DNA from: an uncultured Saprospiraceae bacterium
GTDB taxonomy: Bacteria; Bacteroidota; Bacteroidia; Chitinophagales; Saprospiraceae
NCBI GenBank assembly: GCA_937995755.1
Contig: CALKJD010000090.1
Span: 1-50,982 of the forward strand
Reading direction: 5' to 3'
Length of the DNA stretch: 50,982 nucleotides
Part shown: one piece after another, positions 35,254 through 44,446 of the stretch
Position numbering within the stretch: position 1 is the stretch's first letter
How the letters are laid out: every line of letters starts with the position of its first letter
Translations under genes and position numbers: made by a program
Notes under the pieces: generated by a model
What the model was told of the DNA's origin: nothing
The model's input: the letters and a program-made list of their open reading frames with translations, nothing else
Database searches by the model: none

Positions 35254-36111
35254 TTAGAATCTAGGGCAATCCATACTTGACTTTCCTTTTCCAAACCCAA
35301 AGATACTTTCTAGGTTAGCTGTCAAGTTGAACATGATAGTGAAGTAATAATCATCTACTTCTGCCCCTCCACGTTGAGCCCCTGGAGTATTGAACTGAGG
35401 CAAACCCTGCCCCTCACCTCTTCTATCTGATAGTGCCGCACTCAAAGCACCATTAGCAGCTAACAAATCATCCGTATTGGCATAATTACTACTTACATCA
35501 TCCATATAATCAGTGAACGTTCTACGAGCCAATACCTCAACACCAAAATTATACTTATCATTGATTTTAAACTTAACACCACCGCCAAATGGAATAGCTA
35601 GAGCAACCTTACTATACTTACTACCTAGCCCTGGAAGCCCCTGACCTTCAGTTCCAAGCGGCTGAAGCTCATATGTTTCTCCATCCAAATCTGTTTTAGG
35701 GTTGAAGTAAACTAATCCCAATCCAACTGTTGCATAAGGTGAAAACATTTGAGTTCCTGCCTTCGCATCATAGCCAAAAAGGTAGTATTCTCCCATCAAA
35801 GCTCCTTCTATTAAGATAGAAGTAAATCTAAGATTTCTTATTTGCTGAAATTCTAATCGAGATTTGCGATCGTCACCTAATAACTTACCGATGGTCAAAT
35901 TAGCTCTAAATGCAATATTCTTATTGGCAACATATCTTAACATTAACTGACCACTAAACTGTGAGTTACTAAGATTTGTACTAAGATCTGGCGCATTAAG
36001 ATCTCCATAATATAGAGTAGCTCCGAGACCTCCCCCAAACTCATAATACTGAGCGGAACTATTAAAAGATAGTGTAAAGAATGTTACGAAAAGAAAAATA
36101 AGTCTATACAT
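35254..36111 (-). CDS. DUF6089-like outer-membrane beta-barrel protein
   Basis: The 285-residue protein has a signal peptide (residues 1-20, ending NSSAQ). It begins YYEFGGGLGATLYYGDLN, which I recognise as the opening of the DUF6089 barrel family of Bacteroidota. Alternating strands follow, with a Gly- and Pro-rich insertion near residues 235-255 (RRGEGQGLPQFNTPGAQRGG) that is probably an external loop. It ends in a CPRF tetrapeptide. Such proteins are small outer-membrane barrels; functions are mostly unknown, though some members are linked to cell-envelope assembly. A well-formed promoter lies about 97 bases upstream. Confidence 0.78.
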   Translation of the reverse strand: MYRLIFLFVTFFTLSFNSSAQYYEFGGGLGATLYYGDLNAPDLSTNLSNSQFSGQLMLRYVANKNIAFRANLTIGKLLGDDRKSRLEFQQIRNLRFTSILIEGALMGEYYLFGYDAKAGTQMFSPYATVGLGLVYFNPKTDLDGETYELQPLGTEGQGLPGLGSKYSKVALAIPFGGGVKFKINDKYNFGVEVLARRTFTDYMDDVSSNYANTDDLLAANGALSAALSDRRGEGQGLPQFNTPGAQRGGAEVDDYYFTIMFNLTANLESIFGFGKGKSSMDCPRF

Positions 36112-36420
36112 AAAGTATGATTAATCGTGTAAAAGTCTAATTGTATGGCAATTCAATACCATCGGCTAAATATTCATGGTTAACTAGGCTTTTTATCATT
36201 CCAATTGCAAAGGTACACTTAAAAGTATTATGCCCAATTAATAATACTGTAATATTTATTGCAATATGTATTGCAAATAAGATCAATACTAAAAGATCCA
36301 GTATAATCCCTTAGTAATACATTAAGTAGATATACTTAAGAATAATTATAACAGCATTTCGCTCCATTATATTGAAGAATCATCATCTTTGTATCCATTA
36401 TTCATCACATAGACAACAAC
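36112..36420. other. 309-base divergent region between the DUF6089 gene and purB
   Basis: No gene is seen. It holds the minus-strand promoter at 36208-36238 and, around 36259-36281, two copies of ATTGCAA or TTGCAAA in tandem (TATTGCAATATGTATTGCAA). Toward purB it is AT-rich, with a weak CATCTTTG box near 36384. Confidence 0.5.
36208..36238 (-). promoter_or_regulatory. Sigma-ABfr-type promoter of the DUF6089 barrel gene
   Basis: Reading the minus strand, ATTG (plus 36235-36238) and TACCTTTG (plus 36208-36215) are separated by exactly 19 bases, matching the Bacteroidota consensus spacing. The predicted start lies about 90 bases before the ATG. Confidence 0.65.
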
Positions 36421-37752
36421 ATGTTACAAGCCATCTCACCTATAGACGGACGATACGCCAAAAAGACACAATCTCTTTCAGAGTATTTCTCAGAAGAAGC
36501 ACTAATCAGATACCGCGTATTGGTAGAGATAGAGTACTTTCTACAAATGTGTGAAACTGTACCTCAATTGAGCAGTCTTACTGATGAGAACAAAGCTTCG
36601 ATCAGATCAATTATCGACAATTTCTCCACTGCTGACGCCGAACATATAAAGTCAATAGAAGCGGTTACTAATCATGATGTAAAAGCAGTAGAATACTTTA
36701 TCAAAGAACAGTTTGATAAATTAGGTTTATCTGATCATAAAGAATTTATTCACTTTGGCCTCACTTCTCAAGATATCAACAATACATCTACACCTATGAT
36801 GGTAAAAGATGCCTTGGACCATGTGATCTATCCAAGTATAGAGGATGTAATTAATAGTCTAGAAGCGATGGCTAAAGAGTATGCTGATATTCCTATGTTA
36901 GCTAAAACTCATGGTCAACCGGCCTCTCCTACTTCATTAGGAAAAGAGATCATGGTATTCGTTGAACGCCTCAATGATCAAATGGATCGATGCCGTTCAT
37001 TACCTATCAAAGCTAAATTTGGAGGTGCTACAGGTAATCTCAACGCACATAAAGTAAGTTATCCAGATATCAATTGGTTGGAATTTGCAGATAACTTTGT
37101 ATCGTTACAACTTGGTTTATCAAGATCTAGATATACAACTCAGATAGCACATTACGATCACTTAGCTGCGATATTTGATGCTCTAGCCAGAATTAATACT
37201 ATACTGATAGATCTGACACGTGATATATGGACTTATATCATGATGGAATATTTTAAACAAAAAACAATCGCTAACGAAGTAGGTTCTAGTGCTATGCCAC
37301 ACAAGGTTAATCCTATAGACTTTGAAAATGCAGAAGGCAATCTTGGGTTAGCCAATGCTATACTCAACCACCTTAGTGCTAAATTACCCATCAGTAGACT
37401 ACAGCGCGATCTCACAGATAGTACAGTAATACGAAATATTGGTGTACCTCTAGGGCATTCGCTAATTGCATATACTAGTATCATCAAAGGGCTAGGTAAA
37501 TTGATACTCAATGAATCAGCTATCGCTGCAGACTTAGATGCTAATTGGGCAGTAGTCGCAGAAGCGATTCAAAATATACTTCGAAGAGAAGGATATGAAA
37601 AACCTTATGAAGCTTTAAAAGCACTGACTCGAGGAAAAACAATGGTAAACGAAGATGATATTTCAGCGTTTATAGATACGCTTAATACTACAGACGAAAT
37701 CAAAGCAGAGTTGAAAACTATCACACCATTTAACTATATTGGCTATGCTTAA
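36421..37752 (+). CDS. purB: Adenylosuccinate lyase
   Basis: Catalyses two steps of purine synthesis, splitting fumarate from SAICAR and from adenylosuccinate. The 443-residue protein has the fumarase/aspartase superfamily signature GSSAMPHKVNP at residues 288-298, in the flexible loop that carries the catalytic serine, and the substrate-binding segments TSQDINNTS and KTHGQPASPT. Length matches the E. coli-type enzyme, and the N-terminus (MLQAISPIDGRYAKKT) is typical of that type. A small helical-protein gene follows 19 bases later and is probably cotranscribed. Confidence 0.95.
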   Translation: MLQAISPIDGRYAKKTQSLSEYFSEEALIRYRVLVEIEYFLQMCETVPQLSSLTDENKASIRSIIDNFSTADAEHIKSIEAVTNHDVKAVEYFIKEQFDKLGLSDHKEFIHFGLTSQDINNTSTPMMVKDALDHVIYPSIEDVINSLEAMAKEYADIPMLAKTHGQPASPTSLGKEIMVFVERLNDQMDRCRSLPIKAKFGGATGNLNAHKVSYPDINWLEFADNFVSLQLGLSRSRYTTQIAHYDHLAAIFDALARINTILIDLTRDIWTYIMMEYFKQKTIANEVGSSAMPHKVNPIDFENAEGNLGLANAILNHLSAKLPISRLQRDLTDSTVIRNIGVPLGHSLIAYTSIIKGLGKLILNESAIAADLDANWAVVAEAIQNILRREGYEKPYEALKALTRGKTMVNEDDISAFIDTLNTTDEIKAELKTITPFNYIGYA

Positions 37753-37771
37753 TACTAATTAACTCAATACT

Positions 37772-38218
37772 ATGCTCAAGTCTATACTCAAAATACTAGG
37801 ATTCTCAGGTTCAAAGATCAAGAAGTCAATAGATAAGTCTACCGAATTTATTGACGATGCTCTTGAGAAAGAATATATCACAGGTACGATCGATAAGGCT
37901 AAAGAACTGTCTGGAGATGTAGTTGAGAAAGCAGGATCTGTCTATGCTAAAACCAAAGAACGAGCCGAAGATCTTATAGAAGATGAGCGCTTTAAATCTA
38001 TAGCGGAGCAGGCACAGTTACTAGGAAAGAAAATAGAAGAAACGAGTGCAGATATGATTGCTAAAGGAAAAGCAATCGCAGAAGAAGTGGGTAATAATGA
38101 GAAGGTCAAAAGTACCATGGACAAACTCAAAGAGACTGGTAATACTTTGACAGATAAAGCGGAAGATCTAATGGATGGCCTCGAAGGATATGTAACCGGA
38201 AAAGGGGAAGAAGAATAA
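37772..38218 (+). CDS. Small Lys/Glu-rich helical protein (YtxH/LEA-like)
   Basis: The 148-residue protein is highly charged and almost wholly helical. It has repeated segments of about 11 residues (KAKELSGDVVEKAGSVYAKTKERAEDL; then KLKETGNTLTDKAEDLMDGL) of the type found in YtxH-domain and late-embryogenesis-abundant-like proteins. An N-terminal segment, LKSILKILGFSGS, is amphipathic and might touch the membrane. There is no signal peptide. Proteins with this composition are often stress-related, but the function here is unknown. It lies 19 bases after purB and converges with the lipoprotein gene of the next cassette, 21 bases away. Confidence 0.7.
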   Translation: MLKSILKILGFSGSKIKKSIDKSTEFIDDALEKEYITGTIDKAKELSGDVVEKAGSVYAKTKERAEDLIEDERFKSIAEQAQLLGKKIEETSADMIAKGKAIAEEVGNNEKVKSTMDKLKETGNTLTDKAEDLMDGLEGYVTGKGEEE

Positions 38219-38239
38219 TTAGTGGACACTTAAAAAAAA

Positions 38240-39262
38240 CTACCAGCTATACATATCCGTCAAATCTTCTGTAAAACTATAAGATACTTTTTCGAATGTC
38301 TCTAGGTTCTGCAAGAGACATTCGTAATGACGATTAAAGACAAAATTTTCGAAGTCTACATCATACTTGATAGACACGACCCTATCTGCATATTTAGTTG
38401 GATTGCTAATATTATATTTCTCAATTATTTCTGATCTGAGCGACAGCAACTTATCATTCATTTGATCACAAGATAACACTCCCAAATTAAGATTGAAATT
38501 TCTATCTACAATTAGATCATCTACACTAGGCAACTCGAAAATGGGCTGTGCGATAGGGCTAAATATTTTTGAGAAATCTTCGTAACGATTTTGTAATCCA
38601 TCATTATTGTTTGCTGTAGATTCCGAACCTATACTTACCTTGTCAAAAGACAAACTAGAGAAATCAGATGCTATGGTTGCCTTCACAAAAAAGTCTTTGC
38701 GACCTTTAAAATGTATTTGCATAGATTGTCCATCAACAGAGTAATACCCTCTCACTGCTTGACTATATGTAGCATACTTCTCTTCCTCAGCACAAGCTGC
38801 TGACTCAAGAAACAATAGATTGAGTTCACCAGAACTGAAATTGTCAAACCTTGCACCATCTTCACTAATATAAATTAACCTTCGATCGTCGAGAATAAAT
38901 AAATAATTATTAAGCAAATTATTAGCCGTACGCAAGTATTTCGTGCCTTCCATATTTAGCTTTTCGTAATCACTTAATAACATGGTTTGATATGCAGTGA
39001 AATATTCATTATAAACACTATCGATAAGTATATCAGACTTAATCGTTTTCCATGTGTAATAGCTTATTGGACCTTCAGTAATCTTCTTCAACCCATTAGG
39101 TACGACTGGTATATCCGTAGAAAAATAATCTGTATTCTTATCGTAAATCCATTCTTCAAAATATCCTTTTGGATAATCAGGATACCCTACTTTACTGCCG
39201 CCACATGACAAGCACAGAAACGACAAAACTGCAATTATATAGATATATGTACTAATCTTCAT
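38240..39262 (-). CDS. Lipoprotein of unknown function, third gene of an overlapping cassette
   Basis: The 340-residue protein has a lipoprotein signal with lipobox LCLSCGG (Cys20 would be lipidated). The mature part is mixed alpha/beta and contains KGYFEEWIYDKNTDYFSTDIP near the start. Several later cysteines are present (ESAACAEEE, LSCDQ, YECLLQN). I do not recognise a domain. Its ATG overlaps the end of the upstream barrel-like gene by 11 bases, which indicates translational coupling and a shared job. It is probably anchored to the outer membrane or facing the periplasm. An immunity or accessory role to the upstream protein is one reading, without direct evidence. Confidence 0.75.
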   Translation of the reverse strand: MKISTYIYIIAVLSFLCLSCGGSKVGYPDYPKGYFEEWIYDKNTDYFSTDIPVVPNGLKKITEGPISYYTWKTIKSDILIDSVYNEYFTAYQTMLLSDYEKLNMEGTKYLRTANNLLNNYLFILDDRRLIYISEDGARFDNFSSGELNLLFLESAACAEEEKYATYSQAVRGYYSVDGQSMQIHFKGRKDFFVKATIASDFSSLSFDKVSIGSESTANNNDGLQNRYEDFSKIFSPIAQPIFELPSVDDLIVDRNFNLNLGVLSCDQMNDKLLSLRSEIIEKYNISNPTKYADRVVSIKYDVDFENFVFNRHYECLLQNLETFEKVSYSFTEDLTDMYSW

Positions 39263-40253
39263 TTACATTAAAATTTTGATTCCAATAAATTTCAAAGTCT
39301 ACATATCGCTTCTCTATTCTACTATGAAATGGACTACTAGTAACATACTTATGAATCATATCTTGTATTCCTATATTCCATAAATTAATAGCACCTCCTA
39401 CATGGCTAGTTAGATTAAGATACTTCAAAGAAACCCTTCCTGTATTATATCCAAACTGCTCAAGATCTGAATACAATACATTATTGACATGAAGCAAACC
39501 TGCTGTTTCGTAAGAGAATTTATTGTATCCTGTAAATTGATCAAATGACAATTCTGCTTGGTGCACCTCATTGTTTGTTTTAATAAAATACCCCATTGAC
39601 AATCCTGCAGTCCAATAACGATCTTTTCCATCGCCAAAATAATTAGATAAGGGATCTCCTCCATCGTTGAAGTACGTAAGATAAAAATCATGTACGGAGA
39701 GCATCACATTTGATACTTGTTGAGAAAGTACTGCGTGTTTTACATCAGCATTCTCTAAATTACCTAAAGCAAATTGGTAAGATCTTGTGCTCCCTACTCC
39801 AACATTATTTCTATAACTACTATTCGGTGTATTATGATATGTAGAAGTAAATGTGGGTACGTAGTTCAAATCACCATTTTCTATCTCATCAAATGAGAGC
39901 AAATTACCAAAAGTAAATGATGTATTGAGGTAGGCTAACGCACTGTACTTTTTCTTTAAATTACTTCCTAAATGATTTCGAAACAAAGAAACTTTAATAT
40001 CTAAAAATGGTGTGTACGCAAAGTCTTTTTTAATCTCGAAGTGCGACCTTAAGTAAGCATTGTATGTAACTAATATTCTTGATTTCTTAGGAAATCCATA
40101 TGAAATAGAAATGCCATGTACTACTTCTATATCCTGTGCCTTGGAAGAACTCAGAAAAGAGAATAGGAATATCATACTTAGCAATACCGTTCTGATTCGA
40201 CTAATCACTTCATTACATATCAATATATCGATCGCCAGTCTACTGCTCTTCAT
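39252..40253 (-). CDS. Exported protein resembling the polymorphic toxin type 23 family
   Basis: From the ATG at 40253 the protein has about 333 residues (the frame also allows 40268). A hydrophobic segment VLLSMIFLFSFLSSSKAQ near residues 23-40 looks like a signal peptide, preceded by an unusually long polar leader; a later in-frame start is possible. Mature regions are beta-rich. The stretch VHDFYLTYFNDGGDPLSNYFGDGKDRYWTAGLSMGYF and ELSFDQFTGYNKFS recalls the Bacteroidota proteins labelled polymorphic toxin type 23, a family whose members often look like barrels rather than toxins. This match is from memory. It overlaps its neighbours on both sides. Confidence 0.55.
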   Translation of the reverse strand: MKSSRLAIDILICNEVISRIRTVLLSMIFLFSFLSSSKAQDIEVVHGISISYGFPKKSRILVTYNAYLRSHFEIKKDFAYTPFLDIKVSLFRNHLGSNLKKKYSALAYLNTSFTFGNLLSFDEIENGDLNYVPTFTSTYHNTPNSSYRNNVGVGSTRSYQFALGNLENADVKHAVLSQQVSNVMLSVHDFYLTYFNDGGDPLSNYFGDGKDRYWTAGLSMGYFIKTNNEVHQAELSFDQFTGYNKFSYETAGLLHVNNVLYSDLEQFGYNTGRVSLKYLNLTSHVGGAINLWNIGIQDMIHKYVTSSPFHSRIEKRYVDFEIYWNQNFNVNED

Positions 40254-40461
40254 CTGTAGATATTTCAAGTTCCTCTGCTGACTCTATTTCATCATGAATT
40301 AGTTCTGATCCTGTCGCTTTCTTTTCATCCGCCTCTACATCGAATACTCTGACGATATGCCCAGAACGTTCACGATGATTTTTGGCCAACTCCATAGCCT
40401 CTTCTTTAGTCTTCTTTTGACCTAAAGATCTATTTTTGGTTACACACACTGCTTGATACAT
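40240..40461 (-). CDS. Small acidic protein of unknown function, first gene of the overlapping cassette
   Basis: The 73-residue protein has a conserved-looking N-terminal half (MYQAVCVTKNRSLGQKKTKE), predicted as a strand and helix, and a very acidic tail (Glu-rich, ending STDEEQ). No signal peptide or membrane segment is present, so it is probably cytoplasmic. Its end overlaps the next gene by 14 to 29 bases, depending on that gene's start. I do not know the family. The coding case rests on the overlap, the ATG and the absence of another frame; it could still be a spurious frame. Confidence 0.55.
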   Translation of the reverse strand: MYQAVCVTKNRSLGQKKTKEEAMELAKNHRERSGHIVRVFDVEADEKKATGSELIHDEIESAEELEISTDEEQ

Positions 40462-40707
40462 AGCTGATAGCTTTTACATAGGTAATAAGTAAATATAACA
40501 TCTTGCCCAACAACAACAAAACCAAGCGATCAAAACAGGTATTTTAACGCATTCTCGAATAATGATTCGCTGCATACACTTAGGCTTCTGTTCATTCAGA
40601 TAGAATGGGATGCCATTTGTCGCATCACTTACCTTTAATACTTAGATAAGAGATACCTAAGTGACTTTATTTCATAAATATCGTCAAAAAAGCACAATCT
40701 ACTTATT

Positions 40708-41682
40708 ATGAAAATGTCTAGAATCATAGTTCTGTTTGCATTACTACTTATATCTCTACCTTCTACAACATATGCTCAATGCCTTGTTGAAGTCAACCAA
40801 AATGGTTTTGAATACAGTGCTGAGATTGATCTCGCTATTACAGATGTAATATACACTCAGGCTGGATCTACTTGTAATGTACAAGTTGAAATCACATATG
40901 ACATACAATTAGATGTTGCAAATCAGCCTGGCTGGTGGAATGAATCTCTATATAACCTACAAGGAAATCTAGAGTGCGAAGGTGCAAGTGGAATGTCATT
41001 TTTTGACCTCCCTAATTCAGGAGGAACAGGAAAAGTATTATCGGCTACTTTCTCATTCAACAATGAAAACTGTGCTGATGTAATCTTAGATTGTCCTGTA
41101 ACCATTCAGATACAAGGTCCAGAACTCAATGAATCTATAAAATGTGAAACCCAAATAGCCGCGGCCTTACCAGTAACCTTACACACATTTGAATCCAAGC
41201 AGAATGAGGCCAAAAATATAGAGGTACTATGGTCTACTGAAACTGAAATCAACTTCAGTCATTTTCTACTTGAAGAGTCAAAAGATCTTATAAGCTGGAA
41301 TACACTTGCAAATATTAAAGGAATAAATGCGACCAATGGTGCTGACTACAACTATACAATCCCAACGGCAAACTATGCTAGATACTTGAGATTAAAGATG
41401 ATCGATATCGACAATCAGATGGAACACTCAAAAACTATTACAATAGCGGCCACACACACAACAGAAATAAGTATCTATCCTAATCCAGCTGCAGATAGAT
41501 TACATATTGTTGGAAGCGATATAGATAAAGTTAGTATCTATAATAGCATGGGTCAATCTTTAGACTTACTAGTAGAATTGGATCAATCGGTTAATGTCTC
41601 ATCTCTTACTCCAGGCTATTATCTATTTCACAGTATTAATCATAACGGAGCTACTCAATCCATTCCATTTATCAAACAATAA
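40708..41682 (+). CDS. Type IX secretion cargo protein with C-terminal sorting domain
   Basis: The 324-residue protein has a signal peptide (ending TTYAQ, about residue 24) and an N-terminal beta-rich domain with five cysteines. A middle region, LHTFESKQNEAKNIEVLWSTETEINFSHFLLEES, is the fibronectin-like linker common before T9SS tails. The C-terminal domain (ISIYPNPAADRLHIVG ... TPGYYLFHS ... PFIKQ) is a classic type A sorting domain, so the protein should be exported across the outer membrane and possibly anchored. Ligand and role of the N-terminal domain are unknown. No neighbour on the same strand suggests a partner. Confidence 0.88.
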   Translation: MKMSRIIVLFALLLISLPSTTYAQCLVEVNQNGFEYSAEIDLAITDVIYTQAGSTCNVQVEITYDIQLDVANQPGWWNESLYNLQGNLECEGASGMSFFDLPNSGGTGKVLSATFSFNNENCADVILDCPVTIQIQGPELNESIKCETQIAAALPVTLHTFESKQNEAKNIEVLWSTETEINFSHFLLEESKDLISWNTLANIKGINATNGADYNYTIPTANYARYLRLKMIDIDNQMEHSKTITIAATHTTEISIYPNPAADRLHIVGSDIDKVSIYNSMGQSLDLLVELDQSVNVSSLTPGYYLFHSINHNGATQSIPFIKQ

Positions 41683-41753
41683 TTAGAAAATTAATAGTCA
41701 GGTTAACCGCTAGCACTTATTATCTAAGTTTGACGCACGTAACTACTGCACAT

Positions 41754-42302
41754 TTAACTTATCCGTTGATACATTTGAATCTTATCGATGTATTCTTCCT
41801 TTTCTTTAAAAAAACCATTAATTCTTCCACTCTCAATAAAGCCAGTTTTCTTATAAAGACTACAGCCAAGATCGTTAGAGGCGTACACATCTAACCATAC
41901 AAGTTGGATTTCAGAATTATGCTGTGACCAGTTCAATGCAGATTCTATTAATAGTCTACCCACACCTTGATTTCTCCATTGCTCTTTTATTCCCATTCCG
42001 AGCATTGCAGTATGGTTCATCTTTGATCTAATACTACCCGTCAAATCAATATTTCCTATCAATTCATCACCTAATTCTGCAACCAATAAGATACTATTTT
42101 TACTTTTTAAATATTGAGAAATTAAAGATATTTCACTTTTCATATCAGCAGCATACTCTTCTACTGTCATGGGTATCGTGGTAGTAGTACTGATATAACT
42201 AGTCTTTAGGTTTATTAAATTTTGAGCATCTTCTATCTGCGCCGCTCTTATTATAATAGGCTTTCCTGATTTAACAATATGTCTTTGAGGTTGAAATTTC
42301 AT
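41754..42302 (-). CDS. GNAT-family N-acetyltransferase
   Basis: The 182-residue protein has a GNAT core: ILLVAELGDELIGNIDLTG, then MLGMGIKEQWRNQGVGRLLIES (the acetyl-CoA pyrophosphate loop, Q/R-x-x-G-x-G/A) and LDVYASNDLGCSLYKKTGFIESGR. The overall pattern is of acetyltransferases modifying amines or proteins. No membrane segment or signal. It is separate from the GNAT gene at 27274 and not notably similar to it. Substrate unknown. Confidence 0.85.
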   Translation of the reverse strand: MKFQPQRHIVKSGKPIIIRAAQIEDAQNLINLKTSYISTTTTIPMTVEEYAADMKSEISLISQYLKSKNSILLVAELGDELIGNIDLTGSIRSKMNHTAMLGMGIKEQWRNQGVGRLLIESALNWSQHNSEIQLVWLDVYASNDLGCSLYKKTGFIESGRINGFFKEKEEYIDKIQMYQRIS

Positions 42303-42362
42303 TATTCTCTTAATTTCTAGATATCATAAGCCATTGAACAGATACTTCAATGATAAAAACTA

Positions 42363-42914
42363 CTACTTCCAAAATCGCCGGAACATTTCACTCCAGAAAT
42401 ACGCAATACAGATTCCTAACAATCCACCACTAATCACATCTAATGGATAATGTACTCCCACATATACCTGTGCAAAAGCCACTGCAAAGGCCCAAGTTCC
42501 CAACCCTATCCGTAACCATCGTCTACTTATCGGCAATAAGAAGATAAGATACCAAGATATAGCAAAATGATTGGCCGCATGATTACTAGTAAAACTATAT
42601 CCACTTCCACAATGCACTCTTTTAATGACTTCATCCGCATCTAACGCCTTACACGGTCGTAGTCTTTCTACGTTCTTTTTGATAACTGTATTGCTAATAA
42701 AATCCGCAGAACCTGCAGCTAAGGCCAAAAAGACAATAATAAAATATCCTTTCTTCCCAAAGTTAAATAAGCTGAAGCCAATAATAAACAAATAGACTGG
42801 CACCCAGAATACAGGCTCTCTTAACCAAGGTATAATAGCATCAAATACTTCGTTGGTCATACCTGTATTGATGTATTGGAAAATCCACTTGTCTATATCT
42901 AGTAATCCTATCAA
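42363..42914 (-). CDS. PAP2-family lipid phosphatase
   Basis: The 183-residue inner-membrane protein has about five helices. PAP2 motifs are visible: KKNVERLRPCKA (KxxxxxxRP), SGYSFTSNHAANHF (motif 2, SFTSNH in place of PSGH) and VGVHYPLDVISGGLLG (motif 3, with the catalytic His and Asp). It would remove phosphate from a lipid phosphate such as undecaprenyl diphosphate or phosphatidate on the outer side of the membrane. It is unrelated in sequence to the AUR1-like protein at 3568. A role as phosphatidylinositol-phosphate phosphatase is possible but not indicated by its neighbours (a GNAT gene and a mutase gene). Confidence 0.85.
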   Translation of the reverse strand: MIGLLDIDKWIFQYINTGMTNEVFDAIIPWLREPVFWVPVYLFIIGFSLFNFGKKGYFIIVFLALAAGSADFISNTVIKKNVERLRPCKALDADEVIKRVHCGSGYSFTSNHAANHFAISWYLIFLLPISRRWLRIGLGTWAFAVAFAQVYVGVHYPLDVISGGLLGICIAYFWSEMFRRFWK

Positions 42915-42992
42915 TTGAAAATATGTTAGTAAGTGACGTATTTAAATGGTGTTCGTCCAAAGTTAAATTTTTAGTTTTGTTCAAATCATAAA

Positions 42993-43000
42993 AAAGGAAA
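42993..43000 (+). promoter_or_regulatory. Shine-Dalgarno-like AAAGGAAA deciding the TTG start of the mutase gene
   Basis: AAAGGAAA lies five bases before TTG 43005, one of the few Shine-Dalgarno-like sites in the window. It supports translation from the unusual TTG codon rather than from a later ATG. Confidence 0.6.
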
Positions 43001-43004
43001 TAGA

Positions 43005-44381
43005 TTGGCACTAATTAAATCAATATCAGGAATCAGAGGAACAATAGGAGCTCAACCTGGTGATAACCTTACTCCTATCGATATCGTAGAATGTACAGCA
43101 GGATTTGCACAATGGATCATCAAAAGCGGTGCACCGCATAAGGTGGTTGTCGGTAGAGACGGCCGTATCAGTGGAGAGATGGTAAGTCAACTAGCTGTAC
43201 AGACCCTTATTAGTATGGGAATGGAAGTTATAGATCTAGGTCTATCTACTACTCCTACAGTTGAGATGGCTGTACCTTTAGAAGGCGCAGGTGCAGGAAT
43301 CATCTTTACTGCAAGCCACAATCCCAAAGAGTGGAATGCACTGAAATTCCTTACTCATACAGGAGAATTTATCTCTGCGGCTGTAGGTCAAGAGATCATC
43401 GATACGATAGAAAGTGGCAAACTACACTTTGTTGATGTAGATAGTCTAGGTAGCTATCGCAAGATGGAGGGTTACATAGAAAAACATATTGATATCTTAT
43501 TGGAGCTACCTTATGTAAATGTAGACCTCGTTAAAAGCAAAAAATTTCACGTAGTAGTGGATTGTATTAATAGTACTGGTGCTATATCCATACCGCCACT
43601 ATTGGACAAACTAGGCGTAAGCTATACATTGATCAATGCTGAAGTCAATGGTCAATTTGCCCATAACCCTGAGCCACTACCAGCGCACCTAAGAGAGCTA
43701 TCTGAGACCATACAAAAAGAAAATGCACATTTAGGGATTTCAGTTGATCCAGATGTAGATAGATTGGCTTTTGTCAATGAAGATGGAAGCATGTTTGGCG
43801 AAGAATATACACTTGTAGCTGTTGCCGATTACATTCTATCTATCAAGAATGGTAACACTGTATCTAATTTATCTTCTACAAGAGCACTTGCAGATGTAAC
43901 TCATAAACATGGAGCGAGCTATGCCGCTTCTGCAGTAGGCGAAGTCAATGTAGTAAACAAGATGAAAGCGACTAATGCTGTAATCGGAGGAGAGGGCAAT
44001 GGAGGAATCATACTTCCAGAACTACATTATGGTAGAGATGCACTAGTAGGTATAGCGATTATGCTTACGCACTTAGCCAATGATGGTAGAACCATGTCTG
44101 AACTCAAAGCGAGCTATCCACCCTATGAAATCGTAAAAGATAGACTGCAACTTACTAAAGAAATGGATGTAGATGCTATACTCAAAGCGGTAGAAGTTAA
44201 GTTTAAAGATGAGAAAGTCAATACTATCGATGGAGTCAAAATAGACTTTGAACATGGATGGGTTCATTTACGAAAATCTAATACTGAGCCAATTATCAGA
44301 ATCTATAGTGAAGCTAAAGACAATGCCACCGCGACAGCATTAGGATTAAGCGTAAAAAATACCGTTCTAGAGTTGTTATAA
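43005..44381 (+). CDS. glmM: Phosphoglucosamine mutase (phosphohexomutase family)
   Basis: Interconverts glucosamine-6-phosphate and glucosamine-1-phosphate on the way to UDP-GlcNAc for peptidoglycan and lipopolysaccharide. The 458-residue protein begins SISGIRGTIG. The phosphoserine loop is TASHNPKEWNALKF (Ser104), the Mg2+ loop is DPDVDRLAF, the sugar-binding GGEGNGG is near residue 331, and the phosphate-binding RKSNTEPIIRIYSEA is near the C-terminus. Related mutases act on glucose or mannose; the SISGIRG opening and the Bacteroidota pattern favour glucosamine. It starts with TTG, supported by an upstream ribosome-binding-like site. Confidence 0.88.
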   Translation: MALIKSISGIRGTIGAQPGDNLTPIDIVECTAGFAQWIIKSGAPHKVVVGRDGRISGEMVSQLAVQTLISMGMEVIDLGLSTTPTVEMAVPLEGAGAGIIFTASHNPKEWNALKFLTHTGEFISAAVGQEIIDTIESGKLHFVDVDSLGSYRKMEGYIEKHIDILLELPYVNVDLVKSKKFHVVVDCINSTGAISIPPLLDKLGVSYTLINAEVNGQFAHNPEPLPAHLRELSETIQKENAHLGISVDPDVDRLAFVNEDGSMFGEEYTLVAVADYILSIKNGNTVSNLSSTRALADVTHKHGASYAASAVGEVNVVNKMKATNAVIGGEGNGGIILPELHYGRDALVGIAIMLTHLANDGRTMSELKASYPPYEIVKDRLQLTKEMDVDAILKAVEVKFKDEKVNTIDGVKIDFEHGWVHLRKSNTEPIIRIYSEAKDNATATALGLSVKNTVLELL

Positions 44382-44446
44382 TTACGTGATTTCGATTTAC
44401 ATTTAGAGGAAATTAGGAGCTTTAAATGATATAATATCAGCAGATA

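Noticed and set aside
36259..36281. Tandem ATTGCAA repeats as a binding site for a regulator
   Set aside because: Only two short AT-rich copies and no known regulator or conservation evidence; reported only as part of the intergenic description.
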